From Elusimicrobiota bacterium (GTDB lineage: Bacteria; Elusimicrobiota; Elusimicrobia; UBA1565; UBA9628): a stretch of 64,000 nt of DNA. The stretch covers positions 1 to 64,000 of the forward strand of contig JAGWMT010000001.1 in NCBI GenBank assembly GCA_028871595.1. Direction: 5' to 3'. Made by a program: the position numbers and the translations under genes. Below are positions 8,619 to 16,581 of the stretch, in pieces. Within the stretch, counting starts at the first letter, position 1. Every line of letters starts with the position of its first letter. The notes under the pieces are model-generated. The model was not told the origin of the DNA, ran no database searches, and worked only from the letters and a program-made list of their open reading frames with translations.

Positions 8619-9290
8619 ATGGACGAGGAAATCGCCCTGGGCTCGGTCCGCGTGCCCGGCGAGGGCGGGACGCTGAAGCTGTCCAAGCGCGGGGAACTGT
8701 TCACCCTGAGCGTGCACGACACCGAGCTGATGAGCAGCGGTGTCCACGACTCCGAGGACGCCTTGGCCAAGCTGGTCTGCGACCGTCTGACCGCCCTCCC
8801 CGCGCCCGTGATCCTGATCGGAGGCCTGGGGATGGGGTACACATTGGCCGCGGCCCTGCAAGGCTGCGGTCCGGCGGCGAAGGTGATCGTGGCCGAGTTG
8901 ATTCCCGCGGTCGTGGAATGGAACCGCGGGCCGCTCTCCCACCTGGCCGGCCATCCGCTCAGAGACCCGCGCGTGACCGTCCGGATCCAGGACATCGCGC
9001 TCAGCCTGCAGACCGAACTGCAGGAATACGACGGGATTCTCCTGGACGTGGACAACGGACCCGAAGGCCTCACGCGCGATTCCAACAACTGGCTGTACTC
9101 CCCCGACGGGCTGACGGCCGCCTACACGGCCCTGCGGACCGGCGGAATACTGGCGGTCTGGTCGTCCACGCCGGACCGGACCTTCTCCATGCGCCTGCGC
9201 AAGATGGGCTTCAATGCCGAGGAGGTCCGGATTTCCTCGAACGCCCACGACGACCGGCACACCATCTGGCTGGCGACCCGCCGCGGCTAG
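8619..9290 (+). CDS. Spermidine synthase-like SAM-dependent methyltransferase-fold protein
   Basis: 223 aa. The Rossmann motif VILIGGLGMGYTLAAAL near residue 65, followed by KVIVAELIPAVVEWNRG and later YDGILLDVDNGPEGL, matches the spermidine-synthase-like group; the acidic VDNGP block corresponds to the D-P loop. The N-terminal tetramerisation strand region of true SpeE is short here, so a methyltransferase or non-catalytic role is equally possible. The start at 8619 is preferred: an in-frame ATG at 8607 lies inside a TATGCT hexamer (8606-8611). Ends overlap by 4 bp with the convergent gene. Confidence 0.75.
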   Translation: MDEEIALGSVRVPGEGGTLKLSKRGELFTLSVHDTELMSSGVHDSEDALAKLVCDRLTALPAPVILIGGLGMGYTLAAALQGCGPAAKVIVAELIPAVVEWNRGPLSHLAGHPLRDPRVTVRIQDIALSLQTELQEYDGILLDVDNGPEGLTRDSNNWLYSPDGLTAAYTALRTGGILAVWSSTPDRTFSMRLRKMGFNAEEVRISSNAHDDRHTIWLATRRG

Positions 9291-9811
9291 GCGAAGCGCG
9301 CCTTGAGGCGCCGGATACCCATGGGGATCAGGATCATGGCCAGGAGCACCACCACCATGGTCCGGTTCGGGTCGCCGATCAAGGCGTTCAGCTTCAGGGT
9401 CGAGACCGCGATGACCCCGTAGTACATCATGTCTCCGGCGATGGCGATGGCCCAACCCGCCACGAAGCCGTGCCCCGCCGCCGCCGCCGCGGCGCGGCCG
9501 GTCATGGGATCCACGCCGAACGCGATCATGACCAAGGTGAAGGGCCCCGCGCCGGAGCCGCCGTAGAAGGCGGCGCTGCGCGCCATCGCCCGGCGCATCG
9601 CCTCCACGACCTTCGCCAGGCGCTCGCTGCGGCGGCCCGCCGCAATGACCAGGCGCAGCACCGGCTCGAACAGGAAGGCCAGGATCACGTCGGAAACGAA
9701 ATAGAGAAAGGCGGTCACGGGCCACGCCAGGCCGTGGGCGCGCGCCAGCAGGACGCCGGCGGGGATGCCGCCCCCCACGGGAATCAGGAACAGCATCAGC
9801 ACCGGGAACAT
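9287..9811 (-). CDS. Integral membrane protein, possible small multidrug-export-like
   Basis: 174 aa with about four hydrophobic helices. The opening PVLMLFLIPVGGGIPAGVLLAR resembles the glycine-rich helix of the COG2426 putative small multidrug export family, and the rest (YFVSDVILAFLFEPV, GWAIAIAGDMMYYGVIAVSTL) is compatible, but I would not name the family firmly. TAAACT at 9818-9823 is 6 nt before the ATG. Convergent with the spermidine synthase-like gene and divergent from the Nudix-RsmH fusion, so it is a single-gene unit. Confidence 0.65.
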   Translation of the reverse strand: MFPVLMLFLIPVGGGIPAGVLLARAHGLAWPVTAFLYFVSDVILAFLFEPVLRLVIAAGRRSERLAKVVEAMRRAMARSAAFYGGSGAGPFTLVMIAFGVDPMTGRAAAAAAGHGFVAGWAIAIAGDMMYYGVIAVSTLKLNALIGDPNRTMVVVLLAMILIPMGIRRLKARFA

Positions 9812-9872
9812 GGGAGAAGTTTAGCTCATCCCGGCCGGACGTGTCGCCCGCCCCTTTTGTTAAAATCCCGCC

Positions 9873-11279
9873 GTGCCCAACACGATTCCGGTCTGCGCGG
9901 CGGTGATCCTGCGCTCGGGCATGGTGCTGCTCGCCCGCCGGGGTCCGGGCCGCACGCACGCGGGGCTGTGGGAGTTCCCCGGCGGCCGCATCGAGCCGGG
10001 CGAGACGCCCGCGTCCGCGCTGGCCCGCGAACTCCGCGAGGAGCTGGGCATCGAAGCCGAGGTCGGCGCCGAGCTGGCCCGCTCCCGTCACGTCTACGAC
10101 TTCGGCGAGATCGAGTTGATCGGCCTGCTGGTGCCGAAATTCACCGGAGAGATCAAGCTCGTCGATCACGACGAGATCGCCTGGGTCGAGGCGCGGCGCC
10201 TCCTGGAGTTCGACCTGGCCCCCGCCGACGTTGCCATCGCGAAGGTCGTCGCCGCGCACAAGCGCCGGAGCCGGTACAAAAGCACGCATCCGCGCGCCTT
10301 CGAGGAGAAATATAAAGAGCTCGCCGCCGATCCGGACGCCCTGGCCAAGGCGAAGGCCCGCGGCTCCACGCCCGCGGGGACGCACGTGCCCATCATGGTC
10401 AAGGAAATCCTGAGCGCCTTGGCGCCGCTCGGCGGAAGCACGATACTCGACTGCACGCTCGGCTGGGGCGGCCACGCCGCGGAATTGGCGCGCGCCGCCG
10501 GGCCCAGCGGCAAGGTCATCGGCCTGGACCGGGACGGGGAGGAATTGGCGCGAACCGCCGAGCGCCTTCGCGCGGCCGGACTGCCGATCATCACGCGCCA
10601 AACCGATTACGCCGGCGCCCGCGGCGTTCTCAAGGAACTCGCGCACGGCGGGGTGGACGCGCTTTTGGCGGACCTGGGCGTCTCCTCCATGCAGTTGGAC
10701 CGCCCCGAGCGCGGGATGTCGTTCAAGAACGACGGACCGCTGGACATGCGTATGGACCGCTCGTCCGGCCGCACCGCCGCGCAATGGTTGGCGACGGCGT
10801 CCGAGCCCGAAATCGCCGACGCCTTGCTCCGCTACGGGGACGAGCCCGACGCCGCGAGGATCGCCGCGGAACTGGCCGCGCGGGCCCGCGCGGGAAATAC
10901 GCCGAAAACCACCTTCGAGCTGGCGAGCGCCGTCGGCGTCGCCAAAGGCCTGGGGCCGGAACGTTTCGTCAAGAAGGACGCCTCGTCAAGGCATCCGGCG
11001 GCGCGCACCTTCCAGGCCCTGCGGATCGCGGTCAATTCCGAGCGCGAGTCGTTGACCGCCTTGCTTCGCGACCTGCCGTCGTTGATGCGCTCAGGCGGGC
11101 GCGTCGCCTTGCTCACCTTCCACTCCGGAGAGGAGGCGTTGGTGAAGGACGCTTTGGACGAGCAGGCGGCCGCGGGCCTCTGGACGGCGCCGCCGCTCCC
11201 GCTCAAGGCGTCGCCCGAGGAAGTGCGCGAGAATCCCCGCGCCCGTTCGGCCCGCCTCTGGCACGTCGTCCGCGCCTAA
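9873..11279 (+). CDS. rsmH: Nudix hydrolase - RsmH fusion (16S rRNA m4C1402 methyltransferase)
   Basis: 468 aa with two complete enzymes. Residues 1-130 are a MutT-like Nudix domain: GGRIEPGETPASALARELRE followed by ELGI is the full Nudix box, suited to 8-oxo-dGTP or related substrates. Residues about 135-468 are RsmH (MraW): a KRRSRYKSTHPRAFEEKYKE extension, HVPIMVKEIL, the SAM motif DCTLGWGGHA, DLGVSSMQLDRPERGMSF, DGPLDMRMD and HPAARTFQALRIAVN. RsmH N4-methylates C1402 of 16S rRNA. It usually heads the division/cell-wall cluster with mraZ and ftsL; here none of these is adjacent. GTG start at 9873, 6 nt after TAAAAT (9861-9866). No internal stop or start suggests a true fusion. Confidence 0.9.
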   Translation: MPNTIPVCAAVILRSGMVLLARRGPGRTHAGLWEFPGGRIEPGETPASALARELREELGIEAEVGAELARSRHVYDFGEIELIGLLVPKFTGEIKLVDHDEIAWVEARRLLEFDLAPADVAIAKVVAAHKRRSRYKSTHPRAFEEKYKELAADPDALAKAKARGSTPAGTHVPIMVKEILSALAPLGGSTILDCTLGWGGHAAELARAAGPSGKVIGLDRDGEELARTAERLRAAGLPIITRQTDYAGARGVLKELAHGGVDALLADLGVSSMQLDRPERGMSFKNDGPLDMRMDRSSGRTAAQWLATASEPEIADALLRYGDEPDAARIAAELAARARAGNTPKTTFELASAVGVAKGLGPERFVKKDASSRHPAARTFQALRIAVNSERESLTALLRDLPSLMRSGGRVALLTFHSGEEALVKDALDEQAAAGLWTAPPLPLKASPEEVRENPRARSARLWHVVRA

Positions 11280-11827
11280 GACTTGCGGAACGGCATCAAC
11301 GCGCGCAGGCGCGGTTCGCGCAGCCACAAGCCCGCCCAGACGATCACGCCGACGACGACGGCCATGGTCGGCGCCTCGCCGGCGCGGAGATGGGTGGCCA
11401 CCGCCCCGCCCAGATAGCCGGTCAGCAGAACGGCGCCGAGCACGGCGGTCTGCGGGATCAAATAGAGAATCAAACTTCCCAGTTCGAGGGCGGCGATCGT
11501 CGAGATCGCGGATGCGGGCCAGCCGTACTTGGCCATGCCTTCCAGCGCCTGGGGGTTCTTCGTGATCATCATGACGGCGCCCATCAGGAACAGGGGCACG
11601 CACAACGTCGTCAGCACTCGGCCGGTCCAGACCAGCTTCGAGGGCGGAACGACCTCCCGGTAGACGCCGGTGAACGGATGCTCCTGGCCCTCCGGGGAGC
11701 GCATCGCCATGCGGAAGGTCCCGCCCGGGCGGAAGTCCATCTCGCAGCGCGGCAAGGTGTACGGCCGCGGCGCGTCGATGAGGCGCGTGAGGATCAGCTC
11801 GAACGCGGGCTTGCCGTCGGTCTTCAT
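11276..11827 (-). CDS. Chimera: truncated SRPBCC (AHSA1) domain fused to DoxX-like membrane domain
   Basis: 183 aa. Residues 1-65 read as an AHSA1/SRPBCC domain that has lost an inner segment: LTRLIDAPR is followed at once by PRCEMDFRPGGTFRMAM, skipping the usual RVWRAWTDPE-WWGP stretch, and it stops after PPSKLVWTG. From there the sequence becomes a complete DoxX-like four-helix membrane protein (LLTGYLGGAVATHLRAG and VIVWAGLWLREPRLRALMPF). AHSA1 and DoxX genes are commonly neighbours, so two deletions probably welded them. The ATG overlaps the stop of the SRPBCC didomain gene by 4 bp, third gene of the ArsR operon. The stop overlaps rsmH. Confidence 0.75.
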   Translation of the reverse strand: MKTDGKPAFELILTRLIDAPRPYTLPRCEMDFRPGGTFRMAMRSPEGQEHPFTGVYREVVPPSKLVWTGRVLTTLCVPLFLMGAVMMITKNPQALEGMAKYGWPASAISTIAALELGSLILYLIPQTAVLGAVLLTGYLGGAVATHLRAGEAPTMAVVVGVIVWAGLWLREPRLRALMPFRKS

Positions 11828-12780
11828 GCGGCCTCCTTGAGAAAGGCGTCGAGACGGTCGAATGAGCCGCCCCAGCCCTGGTTCATGCCGGGCATAGCGT
11901 CGGTGAAGGTCTTGCGTTCGACGTCCGACGGATCGATCGGATCCCAATAGAGGGAGATCAAGGTCTTTGCTCCGAACTCCTGAAGGTGCACCGTCGTGAG
12001 CAGCTGCTTCGGCCAGTTCGGCGACATCGGGTGGCGGCCCAGGCCTCGCTCTTTGTCGGAGAACTGCTGCACGAAGACGAGCTTCGCGGGCTTCTCGATC
12101 ACCCGGTACGTCGCCAGGCCCCACATCTCGACGCCGTTGAATTTATTCATGTAGTGATAGGTGCCGCCGACGCGGAGGTCCATCTTCGCGTAGCCCGTCT
12201 CGGCGCCCTTCGGCCCCATCCACGCGCCGAGCTCCTTCTCGCTCGTCCACGCCCTCCAGACGCGCTCGCGCGGCGCGTCCACGTAGCGGAAGATGACGAA
12301 CTGTCCGGCGACGTGCGCGTTGAGGCGCGAGAGGGTCTGTTGGCCGCCCTCGACCGCGTGGAACACCTCGACCGCCTGCTTCTTCATCGCGGCCGTAATG
12401 AACACCAAGCGCATGGTGAGCTCGGTCTTGCCGCCGACCGCCTTGAAGGTGATGGTTGAAACGAACCCCACGCCCTTCTCGTCGAACTCCTTGCCGCCGC
12501 CGTTCTTGACAACGATCTTCTTCTCCGGCACGATCTCGACGTACTTCGCCGTGTTGACGTAGCGCGCGCCGTCGGGGCCGATCATCACGTGCTTCCAGAT
12601 GCCCCCCTCCTTGAACTCGCGCGAGGACGTTTCATCCGAAAAGCCGTGCGGCCCCCACCACTTCACAATCTCCGCGTTGTCGGTCCACGCGCGCCACACG
12701 CGCGCCACGGACGCGTCGATGAGGCGCGTCATCACGATTTCCCGGTCCGCGGCGTTCTCCGTCTTCTTGGCGAGGGTCAT
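11824..12780 (-). CDS. Tandem SRPBCC (AHSA1/START-like) didomain protein
   Basis: 318 aa holding two consecutive AHSA1-type domains. Domain 1 (about 1-155) has IVMTRLIDASVARVWRAWTD and WWGPHGFSDET; domain 2 (about 160-318) has FVIFRYVDAPRERVWRAWTS and the C-terminal GMNQGWGGSFDRLDAFL. Such domains form a hydrophobic ligand cavity; the ligand is unknown. Usually each domain is a separate gene. It lies 1 bp after the ArsR regulator, so the operon is arsR - didomain - SRPBCC/DoxX chimera, the common ArsR-AHSA1 arrangement. Confidence 0.85.
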   Translation of the reverse strand: MTLAKKTENAADREIVMTRLIDASVARVWRAWTDNAEIVKWWGPHGFSDETSSREFKEGGIWKHVMIGPDGARYVNTAKYVEIVPEKKIVVKNGGGKEFDEKGVGFVSTITFKAVGGKTELTMRLVFITAAMKKQAVEVFHAVEGGQQTLSRLNAHVAGQFVIFRYVDAPRERVWRAWTSEKELGAWMGPKGAETGYAKMDLRVGGTYHYMNKFNGVEMWGLATYRVIEKPAKLVFVQQFSDKERGLGRHPMSPNWPKQLLTTVHLQEFGAKTLISLYWDPIDPSDVERKTFTDAMPGMNQGWGGSFDRLDAFLKEAA

Positions 12781-12781
12781 A

Positions 12782-13111
12782 TCAAGGGTTCTCCTTTAGA
12801 TAGCGCTCGAGGGAGTCGAGCTTGTCGTTCCAGAATTTTCGATGCGCTTCGATCCAATCCTGGGCTTCCTTCATCCGCTTCTGCTCCAGGCGGCAATGGT
12901 GCTGGCGCCCCGTTTTCCGGCGCGACAGGAGCCCCGCGTCCTCCAGGATGCGCATGTGCTTGGTGATCGCGGGCGCGGAGACCTTGAAGGGCTTGGCCAG
13001 TTCGGCGACCGTCGCCTCCCCCGTGGACAGACGCGCCAGGATGCCCCGGCGGATGGGATGCGCCAAGGCGCCGAAAGCGAGATCGAGACGGTGCTGATTA
13101 TAGTTAACCAC
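12782..13111 (-). CDS. ArsR-family winged-helix repressor
   Basis: 109 aa if started at GTG 13111. The helix-turn-helix region ATVAELAKPFKVSAPAITKH, then MRILEDAGLLSRRKTGRQHH, is typical of ArsR repressors paired with SRPBCC genes; no metal-binding Cys motif (ELCVCD) is present, so this is not a metal sensor of the classical type. A longer reading frame to 13147 would start inside the -35 box and is rejected. The GTG lies 7 nt after the -10 TATACT, predicting a leaderless transcript, and within the palindromic operator, so autoregulation is likely. Confidence 0.85.
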   Translation of the reverse strand: MVNYNQHRLDLAFGALAHPIRRGILARLSTGEATVAELAKPFKVSAPAITKHMRILEDAGLLSRRKTGRQHHCRLEQKRMKEAQDWIEAHRKFWNDKLDSLERYLKENP

Positions 13112-13147
13112 TTGGTTAAGTATAAACCCGGCGCGGATATTTGTCAA
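13104..13147 (-). promoter_or_regulatory. Sigma-70-type promoter with overlapping palindromic operator (ArsR operon 1)
   Basis: Reading the minus strand, TTGACA occupies 13147-13142 and TATACT 13124-13119, with exactly 17 nt between: a near-consensus promoter. An inverted repeat TTAACCA-N2-TGGTTAA covers 13104-13119, touching the -10 box and the predicted transcription start, where an ArsR dimer would block polymerase. The gene's GTG (13111) falls at the predicted +1. Confidence 0.85.
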
Positions 13148-13168
13148 GCCCCCGCGCGGGCGGGAACC

Positions 13169-14161
13169 TCAGCGGTCGATGGCCTTCATGTTCGCCGCGG
13201 CGTAGCGCTCGCCCGCGATGGCGTCCGGCGGGACGGCCTTCTCCAGCTCGGAGACCTCGGCCGGCGACAGGGCGATGTCCGCCGCGGCGGCGTTCTGCTC
13301 CAGGTATTTCCGGCGCTTCGTCCCCGGGATCGGGGAGAAATCCGCCCCCTTCGCCAGCACCCAGGCCAGCGCCAGCTGACCGGCCGTGACGCCGCGGCGC
13401 GCGGCGATCGCCTTCACGCGCTCCACCAGCGCCAGGTTCTTGTCGAAGTTCCCGTCCGCGAACCGCGGAAAGCGCTGGGAGCGGGAATCCTCGTCGCCCA
13501 GATCGGTTTTTTTCGTGATGGCGCCCGTCAGGAAGCCGCGGCCCAGAGGGCTGTAAGGCACGAACCCGATCCCCAGCTCGCGCAAGGTCGGAATGAGCTC
13601 CGCTTCGGCGTGGCGCTCCCAAAGGGAATACTCCGTCTGCAGGGCGGTGATCGGATGAACCTTGTGGGCGCGGCGGATGGTCGCCGGAGAAGCCTCCGAC
13701 AGCCCCAGATAGCGGACCTTCCCCGCCTTCACCAGCGCGGCCATCGCGCCGACCGTCTCCTCGATCGGCGTCTGCGGATCCACGCGGTGCTGGTAATAGA
13801 GATCGATGCGGTCGGTGCCCAAGCGCTTCAGCGACGCGTCGCAGGCCGCCGCCACGTACTCGGGCTTGCCGCTCACCGACCAGCGGCCCGGGTCCGCCTT
13901 CGTGCGCACGTTGGCGAACTTCGTGGCCAAGAACACCTTGTCGCGCCGCCCACGGAGGGTCTTTCCGATGAGTTCCTCGTTGTCGCCGATCCCGTACGTG
14001 TCGGCCGTGTCCAGGAAATCCACGCCCAGCTCCAGGGCCCGAAGGATCGTGGCCGCGGACTCGGCGTCGTCGCGCTCGCCGTAGAACTCGCTCATCCCCA
14101 TGCAGCCCAAACCCATGCGGGAAACGACGGCTCCTTGCGAACCCAGCTTGATCTTGTCCAT
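13169..14161 (-). CDS. Aldo/keto reductase (AKR11/YhdN-like)
   Basis: 330 aa, full length. The catalytic tetrad is visible: Asp and Tyr in [16 protein letters not shown] (about residue 50-58), Lys in FLATKF (about 83) and His in YYQHRVD (about 125). The NADPH-binding C-terminal [15 protein letters not shown] is also present. These enzymes reduce aldehydes and ketones with NADPH. The start at 14161 is supported by GGAGG 9 nt upstream; an ATG at 14182 overlaps the carbonic anhydrase stop. Seventeen bases separate it from carbonic anhydrase, so both are likely one transcript. Confidence 0.9.
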   Translation of the reverse strand: MDKIKLGSQGAVVSRMGLGCMGMSEFYGERDDAESAATILRALELGVDFLDTADTYGIGDNEELIGKTLRGRRDKVFLATKFANVRTKADPGRWSVSGKPEYVAAACDASLKRLGTDRIDLYYQHRVDPQTPIEETVGAMAALVKAGKVRYLGLSEASPATIRRAHKVHPITALQTEYSLWERHAEAELIPTLRELGIGFVPYSPLGRGFLTGAITKKTDLGDEDSRSQRFPRFADGNFDKNLALVERVKAIAARRGVTAGQLALAWVLAKGADFSPIPGTKRRKYLEQNAAAADIALSPAEVSELEKAVPPDAIAGERYAAANMKAIDR

Positions 14162-14178
14162 CCTCTTTCCTCCCCCCG

Positions 14179-14718
14179 TCATTCGCGCAGGAGCGCGACC
14201 GTGTTGTCCTCGATGCGATAGACCAGCGGAGCGACCTCGACCTTCGGATACAGGGCGCGCAGCCGCTGGGCCTCGCGCCGGACGAAGTCGCCCTCGTTTC
14301 CGATTTCGTGCTCGGGCGCGTTGCGGTCGAAATGCTCCTCGGCCGCGGCGCGGGCCCAGCCCGCGTCCACCAGCCCGTCCACGAACAGGCCTCGACGCGC
14401 GTTCAATCCGGACATGCCGCAGTTCGTGTGGCCCATCAGGGCGATGGCGCGCACGCCGCCGACGGCGATCGCGTAGGAGACGCGGAATTCCGCCAGCCGC
14501 AGGTTCGCTCCTCCGGTGCGCAGGATGAAGGCGAAGTTGTCCGGGATGCGCAGGTGCTTGCGGCTGTCCATGCACATGCCGATGAGCAGTTCCGGCTTCT
14601 CGGCCCGCCCGGGAAGAGGCACGCCCAGGTTATGGTAGCGCAGGAGCGCTCCGATCGGGGACGAGCGCCAACGCTCGGGGATGTCGGCGTCGGAAAGGAT
14701 GGTGATGAGGGAGTTCAT
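14179..14718 (-). CDS. Beta-class carbonic anhydrase
   Basis: 179 aa. Zinc ligands and the catalytic dyad are in the expected places: C-x-D-S-R as CMDSR with Cys49, and H-x2-C as HTNC with His97 and Cys100. The segment [20 protein letters not shown] is characteristic. The protein interconverts CO2 and bicarbonate in the cytosol; the short length places it with the small beta-CA subgroup (similar to mycobacterial Rv1284 type). It precedes the aldo/keto reductase. Confidence 0.9.
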   Translation of the reverse strand: MNSLITILSDADIPERWRSSPIGALLRYHNLGVPLPGRAEKPELLIGMCMDSRKHLRIPDNFAFILRTGGANLRLAEFRVSYAIAVGGVRAIALMGHTNCGMSGLNARRGLFVDGLVDAGWARAAAEEHFDRNAPEHEIGNEGDFVRREAQRLRALYPKVEVAPLVYRIEDNTVALLRE

Positions 14719-14795
14719 AATGGGATACGCCTAGAACGGGCCGTCGATTTCCGGGCGCGGATAGGATAGCCGAATTTCGCCGCATTGACACCCCC

Positions 14796-15650
14796 TCACC
14801 GCCAAATCCGCCGCCGGGCGTCGGGCGCCAGCATGAAGAGGCGGCGGTCGCGCTCCGGAACGCGCCGCAGGTTCCGCTTGGAAATGACCACGCTGGGAAA
14901 TACTTCCGCCATATTCGGATCGCGGTACCAGGTCCGGGTGAAGACGAACATCAGGAGCGGGCGCGGCTCGCGGGAGACGTTCTCCAGGCCGCCGTGGAAG
15001 GTCCGGAAATCGAACAGGAACGAGCTCCCGAATTCTCCGGCCATATGGACCTCGGGGTAGCGCCGGCTGATCGCGGCCTGGCCGGGCGGGCGGGCTCGGA
15101 GCGCGGCGCGGTGGGACCCGGCCCAGACCGCGGTGGGGCCGTTCCCCTCATCCACGTCGCACAGCGGGACGCAGAGGGTGACGGCGTACGGAGGCAGGTC
15201 CGAAAGGTCGCCCGCGTAGCGGCGCTTCATCCCCGCGACGGTCCGATCGAACCGGATGGGACCGTCGATATGCTGATGCTGGCGGCCCGACAGCGGCATG
15301 GAAATGACGGTCTCCAGGCTGCCGATGCAGTGGTCATCCCCCAGCAAGGAGGAGATGATCGCGATCACGGCGGGATTCGCGTAAAAGGACCGATCCAAGA
15401 ACGGGCCCACGAACGGCAAGACCGCGGCGTAGCGGCCCGCGATGTCGCGGACCAGGCCGCGCGCGCGAAGCTGACCCGATTCGTGACGGCGCAGCACCTC
15501 GCGGCGCGCTCTCCGGAGCAACGGCAGCGGAAACAAGTTCTTGAAGGCGACGACGCCGTCGCGCTTCATGCCGGAGCGGACCTTCGACAGCGCCGCGGCG
15601 GACGGACTCTTCGCGTCGCGTTTCGTGAAACGGATGGTGGTGACGCTCAT
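14796..15650 (-). CDS. Phytanoyl-CoA dioxygenase (PhyH) family Fe(II)/2-oxoglutarate oxygenase
   Basis: 284 aa. The double-stranded beta-helix has the metal triad H-x-D as QHIDGP near residue 128 and the distal His in FHGGLEN near 219; TAVWAGSHRAAL is the conserved substrate-side block and an Arg two turns later would bind 2-oxoglutarate. PhyH-like enzymes hydroxylate or halogenate diverse small molecules; the substrate is not evident. A TACAAT hexamer at 15658-15663 lies 7 nt before the ATG. Single-gene unit. Confidence 0.85.
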   Translation of the reverse strand: MSVTTIRFTKRDAKSPSAAALSKVRSGMKRDGVVAFKNLFPLPLLRRARREVLRRHESGQLRARGLVRDIAGRYAAVLPFVGPFLDRSFYANPAVIAIISSLLGDDHCIGSLETVISMPLSGRQHQHIDGPIRFDRTVAGMKRRYAGDLSDLPPYAVTLCVPLCDVDEGNGPTAVWAGSHRAALRARPPGQAAISRRYPEVHMAGEFGSSFLFDFRTFHGGLENVSREPRPLLMFVFTRTWYRDPNMAEVFPSVVISKRNLRRVPERDRRLFMLAPDARRRIWR

Positions 15651-15683
15651 CCGTCCGATTGTAGCAAGCGGGGCGGGCGCGCC

Positions 15684-16259
15684 CTAGCGGTTTTCGTTCA
15701 GGACGGCGGCGCGCGCCGCGGCGTAAGCCCGGGCGGCGTTCGGGCCGTCCTCGACGGCCACGTCGAAGCCGCCGGTGGGGGTCGGCGCCGCGGTGATGGT
15801 CACGGCCGGCATCGCGGGCATGGCCTCCAGCTCCAGACGGACGCCGACGCCGGCATCCACGGTCAGCTTGACGCCCTTGCCGCGGGCTTCCTGGAGCTTG
15901 AGCCACGGACGCGCCAGCGCCATGAACGCGTCGTCGGTCAGTTCGCCGTCGGCGACGTGCAGAGACTGGGGGGCCCGGGGACAGCCCGCCAGATCGCGGC
16001 AAAGATCGAACGGAAGCGGCGACATGCCCGGCATGCGGTCGGCGAGCAGGCGCTTGGCCGGTCCGGACTCCGCGGCGACGGCATCGCGCAGGTCCTCGGC
16101 GCCGCCCAAAACGGCGCGCCGGGTCTCCAATGCGTGGTCCCGGCGCAGGGCCGCCAGCTTCGAAGCCAGCTCCTCCTCAACGGGCGTCGAGCGGACCGCT
16201 TTGGCGGGCGGGGCGGCGAAGGCGACGCCGGCGGCGAGCAGCAGGACCGAGAAGCTCAT
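15684..16259 (-). CDS. Secreted hypothetical protein
   Basis: 191 aa beginning with a signal peptide (MSFSVLLLAAGVAFAAPP). The start at 16259 is chosen for this signal peptide and for TATCCT at 16266-16271, 6 nt upstream; the longer frame to 16364 crosses that promoter. Two cysteines in DLCRDLAGCPRAP may form a disulphide. No known domain. Divergent from the small ORF at 16344. Confidence 0.65.
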   Translation of the reverse strand: MSFSVLLLAAGVAFAAPPAKAVRSTPVEEELASKLAALRRDHALETRRAVLGGAEDLRDAVAAESGPAKRLLADRMPGMSPLPFDLCRDLAGCPRAPQSLHVADGELTDDAFMALARPWLKLQEARGKGVKLTVDAGVGVRLELEAMPAMPAVTITAAPTPTGGFDVAVEDGPNAARAYAAARAAVLNENR

Positions 16260-16343
16260 AATCTCAGGATAGCTCCGGTCTGTTACGAATTCAAGTCCGG
16301 TCCGCTTAAGTTCCGCCAAAATCTTATAATCTCGCGTCCCAGT

Positions 16344-16463
16344 ATGGCCATTCCCGGCGATCACGACCGCGTCGTCCCGCTGCCCATCCCAGAGCCCGAC
16401 GCGGAGACGATCGACGAGGACGCCGACGTGGTGCGCCTCATGTCGCGGCGGCGGTACAAGTAG
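16344..16463 (+). CDS. Small acidic protein, 39 aa
   Basis: The frame starts MAIPGDHDRVVPLPIPEPDA, has an acidic middle (ETIDEDADVV) and ends with a basic RLMSRRRYK. TATAAT at 16325-16330 gives a believable promoter with a short leader. No family is recognised. Its support rests on the promoter, isolated position between two opposing genes, and lack of any other coding frame there. Confidence 0.45.
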   Translation: MAIPGDHDRVVPLPIPEPDAETIDEDADVVRLMSRRRYK

Positions 16464-16485
16464 GAAGCCGCCCGAGGGCGGACGC

Positions 16486-16581
16486 TCACCACCACCAGCC
16501 GTAGCTGCGAGAGCTCTTGCGCTTGAAAGCCCCGAGATAGACGAGCGCGACGACGATCACCCAATCCGGGCGCGGTTTCAT
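16486..16581 (-). CDS. Small single-helix membrane protein, 31 aa
   Basis: The sequence has a basic start (MKPRPD), one short hydrophobic helix (WVIVVALVYLGAF), a basic stretch (KRKSSRS) and ends YGWWW. Its ATG overlaps the stop of the S1-domain gene in an ATGA, the normal sign of translational coupling, which is the main reason to accept it. Positive-inside rule places the tail in the cytosol or makes the topology ambiguous. Function unknown. Confidence 0.5.
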   Translation of the reverse strand: MKPRPDWVIVVALVYLGAFKRKSSRSYGWWW

